A DNA stretch of 64,000 bases. Source: Metarhizium brunneum. Lineage: Eukaryota; Ascomycota; Sordariomycetes; Hypocreales; Clavicipitaceae. Below the pieces are notes generated by a model. The model searched no databases and was not told the DNA's origin. It saw nothing but the letters and a program-made list of their open reading frames with translations. Shown one piece after another: positions 58,624-64,000 of this stretch. The DNA lies in contig NC_089427.1 in the NCBI RefSeq assembly GCF_013426205.1, forward strand, positions 2,542,001 to 2,606,000. Reading direction: 5' to 3'. The translations under genes were made by a program, and so were the position numbers. The stretch's first letter is position 1; the number at the start of each line of letters is the position of its first letter.

Positions 58624-60795
58624 GATGAAAGAGCTGCTGGGCGAGGGACAGTTGCTTGGGATGAACCGAGGGTCGGTGGGCGCCTGCGGAAGCTGTGTGG
58701 ACTCTACCAGTCGTGACGTCCGATGCCGAAGCTTGCGACAGTTGCACACCAGGCCTGTTGACGGTCAAGGTGTCCGCGGAGGGAGTTTCGGATTAGACGA
58801 GATGGAAGAGGTTGGATTTGGAAGAAGCGACAGGCGCGGTTGTGGCGTGGGGTGATGGACAGACGAGGTTGAGTTGTCCAAGTGGGAGAAGTGGTCGCGC
58901 CGGTAGAGAGCAGAGAGGCAAGGGAGCAGAGGGGAGAGGAGAGAGCAGGCAGAGCAAGGAGCAAAGAGCACTGAGCACCACTGGGCTACAAAAGCTTCAA
59001 TTCAAACAAAGGAGGGCGATGCACCACGATGGCAGGTGAGTTGGGTTGGGTCGGGGTGTTGAAGTGTTGAAGGAAACTATGTCAAGATGTCCAGGAGGGG
59101 TTGGGAATTGGCAAAAAAGTGCACATGTGTCCAGAGTCCCGGGTTGAGGCCGTCTAGTCTACTGTAAGTACATAGGCCAGACGGATAGACTCGACCGGTC
59201 GATCTGACCACAACCACCAGTCCACCACCAGTCCACCACCACGTCGGCGACAGCGCGACCATGGCAAGAGGACGAGCTATGGCCTCTGACCCTGGGCTGG
59301 CGCGCCAGGCTACTCCGTACATACCAAGGCAACTTACTACAACTGTGTCCTTTAGACAAGTTCCAAGTATGCTGGGGTGTCCACTTCTGGCTCTAGTGGC
59401 TCTGGTGGCTCTAGCCGCCGTCAAATCCGGTCTGGTTACTCCGTACTGGTACGTACTACCCACTCTGCCAGGCGTGCCTTCCTTGTACGGAGTACTCCGT
59501 AAAGTACCAGACGTATGTACGTTCCGCTTGAGCAAGCTTTCGAGTCGATTTGTATCTGAGATTGACTTTATATCAAGAAGCTCAAGTCGATTGTATGTAG
59601 CACCGACGAGCAGTGAGCGACCATGGGGCCTGGCCGAAATATACCTCCATGTGCCCAGGTGCCTAGTAGGTAGAAAAACCCCTTGCCAACCAGCTGCTGC
59701 ACCTTCAATACCGAGTCGTGTACGGAGCATCTTGCTTCTTTTTGCCATTACAGATTCCAGGCCCGCACGCACTTGCCCACCGTGAGCGCTGTTCTACGAT
59801 ACCCACGCATCTGCTCTGCACAGATGGTCCAGGGACAAGCGCGCTCCGACCCTGGCATCCAAAAGAACAATCGAAACTTGTACTCTTCCTAGTAGGTTAA
59901 GTACGCAGCATCACCACGTCCATTGACGGCTTTAATCTACTTATAAGTAGTATCAACACTACAGACTTGACGCGTTCCTATGCCTCTATTGTACTCTAAA
60001 CTTGCTTTTCACGACGCGCTTTCCACAATGTCTGACTCTAATAAACGCCCAGCCCCGAGCACACGACTCCCTCGTCCAAGGGAGGGCGACGACGTCTTAG
60101 CCAGTGAGGCCTGCGTGTCCTCATTCTCGGCGTCTCGGCCTTACATGCTTTGCTCCTTGCCCCAAGCTCCCGATGATGCCCACCTGAATCAATTGATCAC
60201 TTGAACAGTGTCCTGTACCCACTGCCTTCTGTTGGCGCTCGTCAGCCACAGCTCAACCCGTCGAGGCTGCAGCCGCCTGTTGCCGCCTGTTAACCTCGGT
60301 GCTGTCTTATTATGCCTTCCCTTTAATGTTACTTGCTTGCCAAAAACTTTTGGTTACAGTAGAATGCTCCGCGCTGGCTTAAAGTTAGAGAACGCCCGTC
60401 TTCAAATCGTCAAGTTCAATCGGTTCCAACCGAGTACCCACCTCCCTTCTTGTGTCCCAGACATGTATTTTCCAAGGTTGCCTGTCCGCATTGCGGAATA
60501 CTCCGTATGAGTCCAATACTTCGGTATTCCCCACCAACTAGCCCTTCCGCCATACGTACCGAAAAGTACCTTCCCTATCGGCAAGTCAATTCTGTGTACC
60601 CTACACTGTACAGTACCCAAAGACGAATTCGAACCGAAACGCATAATAAGTGGGTGTTCTATACGCATTTCTCAATTGCCGGTTTAAATTGGTTGCTTGA
60701 ACATCTATACTTCATTATTATCCAGAGGCTATGCGACACAAGTACTCCGTACGCTCCCATGACATTTTCCATATTCGTTACACCCCTCCGCACAT
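58624..60795. other. Intergenic region upstream of the ERV29-like gene
   Basis: About 2.2 kb with no supported gene. It is one of the densest sites for the GTACTCCGTAC word: copies at 59311-59320, 59437-59446, 59485-59501, 60499-60507 and 60742-60752. Around 59213-59242 the sequence repeats CCACCAGT. Open frames at 59261-59785 and 59980-60204 (both from ATG) match nothing I know. Confidence 0.5.
59486..59501. repeat. 16-bp palindrome made of two GTACTCCGTA words
   Basis: TACGGAGTACTCCGTA is a perfect palindrome formed by two head-to-head copies of the recurrent intergenic word sharing a central AGTACT. Confidence 0.85.
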
Positions 60796-62346
60796 TTATC
60801 GCCTCGCTGTTTCCAGAATTCGTAACCCTCCTGCATTATCATACTCGACTCTTCCTTCATTGACAGCTGCTTCCAGTTCCGGCCGCAGCACTTGCCGTTC
60901 TCCCGTTTCTGGATTCCATTCCCAACCTTCCCGCATCCACATCCATCGTAGATATGCTCGAAGTTCTTTATCGTGTGGCAGAACCCTCATCCACTCGGGT
61001 TGAAATTCTGGCTGCCGCCCTTTGCCATTCCAATCCTGGGCTCTCCCAAGTAGCTCGTCTCGGCAGAATATCCTCCAGCTATCCAGCGTATACTTCCCCT
61101 GGGTCATATGCCCAATCTCCCAGGCCATTGCATTTGCTTCGTCATCGGCAGCACCTGGGTTCAAGCACTTTGAATCGCCAGCGGTGTCCAGGCTCTCCAT
61201 GCTCATGGCAGATGGCAAAATATCCCTCCTTTCGTAATTTCTGACTTTGTATTGCTTTCCGGGTGCCGGCGGGTTGCTTATAAAAACTTCGGCGTATTTT
61301 TGAATAAAAGCAAGTCGATTAGCAGCTAAACCCAGGTGACGTATCATGCTGAAGAGTTCCTCGGCATTGTTGGGATCTCTCAGTTCTGTAGGTGAAGGAA
61401 ACCTTTCTCTGACTTTGTAGAAGACGGGTATAGCTGCCTGGCCACTTGTCTTGATTAAAAACGTTACCGCTATTAATAACCAGAATGGCTCATGCGCCAA
61501 CCTCTCCTGAATCAGCCCGAATTGAGACGTTGAAAGTGGTGGGAAGGGGACACTCGACACGACACCTGCCGGAGGACGACTGGGCGACTTTTTGTCTCGA
61601 GTTTTCCATGGGAAGAAGGGAGAAATTTGAGCTGTGGGACAGAGAGCAGTAGTACTGTCTATTGCTGACTGACATTGTGGATAGACGGATTCGATATTTT
61701 GCGGCTGGGATGTGGTGGCAGTACTTGATGATCTGGTAACTTTTTGGTCCCTGAATTGTATGTCTTGTCTAAAATTGGCTACAGCTGTTTGCAAAATCCC
61801 CTTTGGGAGACTAGGCTGTTGCGGGTAGCTATCCGCAAGCGCTATCCTGCCGTTCAACGTTTTGTTTTGCGTTCTTGTCTCGGTAGACCAATAATGGGAG
61901 GTAGTACTTTGACTGACCAACTTGACTTGCCGACGAGCCCGTTTGGCTGGACTCACATAGCTAGCTATTTGACGAGCACTTGGGCCTCGAATATCGGGGT
62001 CTTTGGCGAGCTCTTTGGCAAGAAGTATCAGTCGGTCCGTCTCCGCCCACGGCGTCTCTTCTGTGTCGGGAACAGTGGGCTCGCTGGTCAGGATGAGCCA
62101 TACAAATGAGAGCAGGTCGTTGCCGTTTAAGTTTTCATAGGGTAGATGTCTCGATTGCTGTATAGACCTCGCACATTCAATCAGGTAATGAAAGTCATCT
62201 GAATTGGCCAGGATACTCGTGTCCACCAGTTGCCTTGTTTCGTGTGCAGGTGTATCCGGTGATTCGATTAACTGCGAAAGAAATTCCGTTCCATCTTCCC
62301 CGCAATCGAACGTTGACAAAACGGAAGCTCCGAAAGAGCTTGACAT
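60796..62346 (-). CDS. MBD4-like HhH-GPD DNA glycosylase, 516 aa, single exon
   Basis: The C-terminal half matches the glycosylase domain of methyl-CpG-binding protein MBD4, a monofunctional enzyme that removes T or U opposite G after cytosine or 5-methylcytosine deamination. The domain runs from about 273 to 470. It starts FGLIQERLAHEPFWLLIAVTFLIKTSGQAAIPVFY, followed by the LGLAANRLAFIQKYAE helices and the helix-hairpin-helix end TQGKYTLDSWRIFCRDEL. Asp422 in LDSW aligns with the catalytic Asp of MBD4 (in GNDSYRIFC). There is no methyl-CpG-binding domain; the N-terminal ~265 residues are disordered, with one charged helical patch near 100-130. An acidic insert separates the core from the HhH end, and a charged ~40-residue tail follows. 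The ATG at 62344-62346 starts the frame. Base-excision repair in the nucleus is the expected role. Confidence 0.85.
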   Translation of the reverse strand: MSSSFGASVLSTFDCGEDGTEFLSQLIESPDTPAHETRQLVDTSILANSDDFHYLIECARSIQQSRHLPYENLNGNDLLSFVWLILTSEPTVPDTEETPWAETDRLILLAKELAKDPDIRGPSARQIASYVSPAKRARRQVKLVSQSTTSHYWSTETRTQNKTLNGRIALADSYPQQPSLPKGILQTAVANFRQDIQFRDQKVTRSSSTATTSQPQNIESVYPQCQSAIDSTTALCPTAQISPFFPWKTRDKKSPSRPPAGVVSSVPFPPLSTSQFGLIQERLAHEPFWLLIAVTFLIKTSGQAAIPVFYKVRERFPSPTELRDPNNAEELFSMIRHLGLAANRLAFIQKYAEVFISNPPAPGKQYKVRNYERRDILPSAMSMESLDTAGDSKCLNPGAADDEANAMAWEIGHMTQGKYTLDSWRIFCRDELLGRAQDWNGKGRQPEFQPEWMRVLPHDKELRAYLRWMWMREGWEWNPETGERQVLRPELEAAVNEGRVEYDNAGGLRILETARR

Positions 62347-63706
62347 CTGGTATCGCTGGATTTAGAATCGGGAAAATGCCAGTACAGCTGGAAAACAGAA
62401 ACAAGGCCCGGCTGTGCAACGACAGCAATGCATAAATCCGTAAGGGTCAACAAATCGCGACTGTTAGCTGAACTTCTAATCAGGGGGACCATTCACTATT
62501 GGGCCTATTGATAATGAATGGCCTTGAATCTGTCTTCATCAGCAACAGCTGAGCGAGTTGTGAGCAAGTAGTCTACCGTACAAGTAGCGTTTCTTGTGAA
62601 TTTATGGACACTGTGCTTCTCCTGGAAAATGCACAGAAGCAAATCGTCTTTCCGGTGTCGGGGACTGTGCGCCCCATATTTCCGACACATTGTCGTAGTT
62701 CACCAACGACACTAACTACTTAAGTAGGCTGCCAAAGTGGGGGCAGTGCCTGGGTGGAATTGTCAATGGGCGGATCTCGCCGTGATTAGGGTGCCTTCAA
62801 GTCCGTCTGTTGAATGTTGGAACATCATTGCTAGCACTTGAGATGACTTCAGACGTCGCCTGGATGTATTGCTGGGTGCAATTGGGGAGGACGAGAAGGA
62901 CCAGAAGAAAAGAGAACCAATACAAACACGAATCAGGTATGGCGGTCAAGTCAGGGACGCATGTCGCAGAAGCCATTGGTAAGGTGCTGCACCACACCAC
63001 ACCACACCATGTCACTCCCGGATTGAGGGAACTGCCGCCACGAATGGTATTTGATGCTCGCCAGGACCCTGTGATACATGAGTGCTTCGGAATGTCACAA
63101 ATGCTGTGGCTCAGACTCCAAAACGGTTGCCGCGTCGCTCTCTCAAATGTTTGTGTCTTCCGCCCGTCATCCACCGGGGTGCCCTTCCAATGCTGCCATG
63201 TATTCTGCGACTCTTATCTCCTCCCGGAGCCCAGGTCATGCGCGCCGATGTAGGCATGGGCCGACCAGTGAGAGTCTTGATGTATGAATTGCGTAGAAGA
63301 CAGGTATCGCGGAAACCCAAGCTTCAATGTTCTATAGCTTTGCATCACGTTGGAGTTGCTCCTCCGGAGTGCTACGAACAAAAGGTATTAGGTACGCAGT
63401 ATCGTCCGCATCAATGGCACTTTGCAATGATTGCGTGCGATAGCGTCTAATAGCGTTTGAATGTTGCGATAGACCGTTCATCTCCACTCCACACTTCCAT
63501 TCACTTCCTCACCGAACAGCCACAGCACAAACCACCCCTCACGTGACCAGCCTCGTTCCATCGCAGAGGCCAGTCACCCTTGCCCGCCTTGCGCCTCCGC
63601 TCGGATCTGGTCTCGCAATCCATCCTTCCAACATCCTCGAGCCTGAACGGAGCCGCTTCCGACCCTTATCGAGTCCTCGATTCATTACAACAAAATCATC
63701 CAAAGG
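62347..63706. other. Divergent promoter region, MBD4-like gene / SF3B6
   Basis: About 1.36 kb between the two start codons. It contains the palindrome CTACTTAAGTAG at 62716-62727, an ACACC microsatellite near 62990-63010, and a TCACGTGA site at 63539-63546. A + strand frame near 62810-63253 is open but not credible as a gene. Confidence 0.5.
63539..63546. promoter_or_regulatory. TCACGTGA E-box upstream of SF3B6
   Basis: This 8-bp palindrome is 160 bp upstream of the SF3B6 start codon, at a typical distance for a fungal promoter element. The factor (Cbf1-like or another bHLH) is not known from the sequence. Confidence 0.4.
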
Positions 63707-64000
63707 ATGAGTAGTCGCGGCGGGAAACTCGCACCCGAAGTCAACAGGTGAGTGTGTTTTTTAAATTCATTTTTTCTTATATCTTGTTTCGGCGCGTGGA
63801 GTCCCTCTCCACGGGTTTTTTCCGGCATCACAACCCCCAATCTGTTGAGACTGCCGAGTTGCCTGCGTTTACCACGGGACCATCGCGTTGGGCTTGGCTA
63901 ACCACCATCACAGAGCTCTGTTCGTCAAGAATTTGAGGTAACTAAATCCGACGTGCAAACTCATATCTCCGAACGCCCGAACTGACAGCAATCGATATAG
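63707..64000 (+). CDS. SF3B6: SF3b subunit p14/SF3B6 (U2 snRNP RRM protein), 5' part only
   Basis: The gene runs off the right edge. Exon 1 is 63707-63747 and gives MSSRGGKLAPEVNR; exon 2 is a 24-nt microexon at 63914-63937; exon 3 probably starts at 63989 after CTGACAG. The joined reading PEVNRALFVKNLS matches the start of p14, a small RRM protein that contacts the branch-point adenosine and SF3B1 within the U2 snRNP. Introns are 166 bp (GTGAGT...ATCACAG) and 51 bp (GTAACT...TGACAG), both in frame. In other species the next residues begin the RRM, with a pattern like PEELFDLFGKFG, which would lie beyond the window. The identity rests on about 23 residues, so it is good but not certain. Confidence 0.75.

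Noticed and set aside
59261..59785. 174-codon plus-strand frame with a hydrophobic stretch
   Set aside because: The hydrophobic part arises from a CTCTGGTGG-type simple repeat, and several intergenic GTACTCCGTAC words lie inside the frame.
59980..60204. Short plus-strand frame containing MSDSNKRPAPSTRLPRP
   Set aside because: It looks mildly coding-like but has no homology I know, no clear splice continuation and lies in the motif-rich intergenic stretch.

Overview
The window reads as chromosomal DNA of a filamentous ascomycete (Pezizomycotina, most likely Sordariomycetes and perhaps Hypocreales). The evidence is short GT-AG introns of about 50-200 bp with CTAAC/CTGAC-type branch points, pyrimidine-rich leaders before start codons, and a set of clearly fungal proteins (Kar9, Mex67, Mph1, Atg33/Scm4, NUC-1/Pho4). 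The order assignment is inference. I see no operons, rRNA, convincing tRNA, CRISPR array or intact transposon.

Layout, left to right: an unrecognised conserved-looking protein (60-1652, -); a 4.3 kb gene-free stretch; the spindle-orientation protein Kar9 (6155-9364, +); a BLM/Sgs1/QDE-3 RecQ helicase (10340-15485, -); a DUF1275/YoaK-like membrane protein (16734-17628, +); a six-exon, 1853-residue protein joining a nucleotidyltransferase-like N-terminus to ankyrin repeats (19429-25295, +); an Atg33/Scm4-like mitophagy protein (25585-26381, -); the FANCM-type helicase Mph1 (27442-30675, -); and the mRNA export receptor Mex67 (31744-33979, +).

Next comes a 7.4 kb gene-poor island, a kelch-repeat single-pass membrane protein (41405-43600, +), a second gene-poor island of 5.6 kb, and a NUC-1/Pho4-type bHLH regulator (49188-51382, +). 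These are followed by the KEOPS subunit Pcc1 (52006-52470, -), the phosphatase Cdc14 (53636-55782, +), the SURF4/Erv29 cargo receptor (57435-58623, -), an MBD4-like HhH-GPD DNA glycosylase (60796-62346, -), and the 5' end of the SF3b subunit p14/SF3B6 (from 63707, +), which runs off the right edge.

Most genes are core housekeeping genes. Three act in genome stability (RecQ, Mph1, MBD4-like), and Kar9 and Cdc14 both act at mitosis, but they are scattered and on different strands, so no joint regulation is implied. MPH1/MEX67 and the MBD4-like gene/SF3B6 are divergent pairs, and each shares a promoter region with a TCACGTGA site.

The two most unusual signals are (1) the ankyrin protein, whose N-terminus carries a GS...DxD pattern of the nucleotidyltransferase fold, and (2) a strongly over-represented intergenic word, GTACTCCGTAC / GTACGGAGTAC. 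That word occurs with AAGTACTTAAGTACTT- and CCTAGG-type palindromes and is concentrated in the gene-poor stretches.
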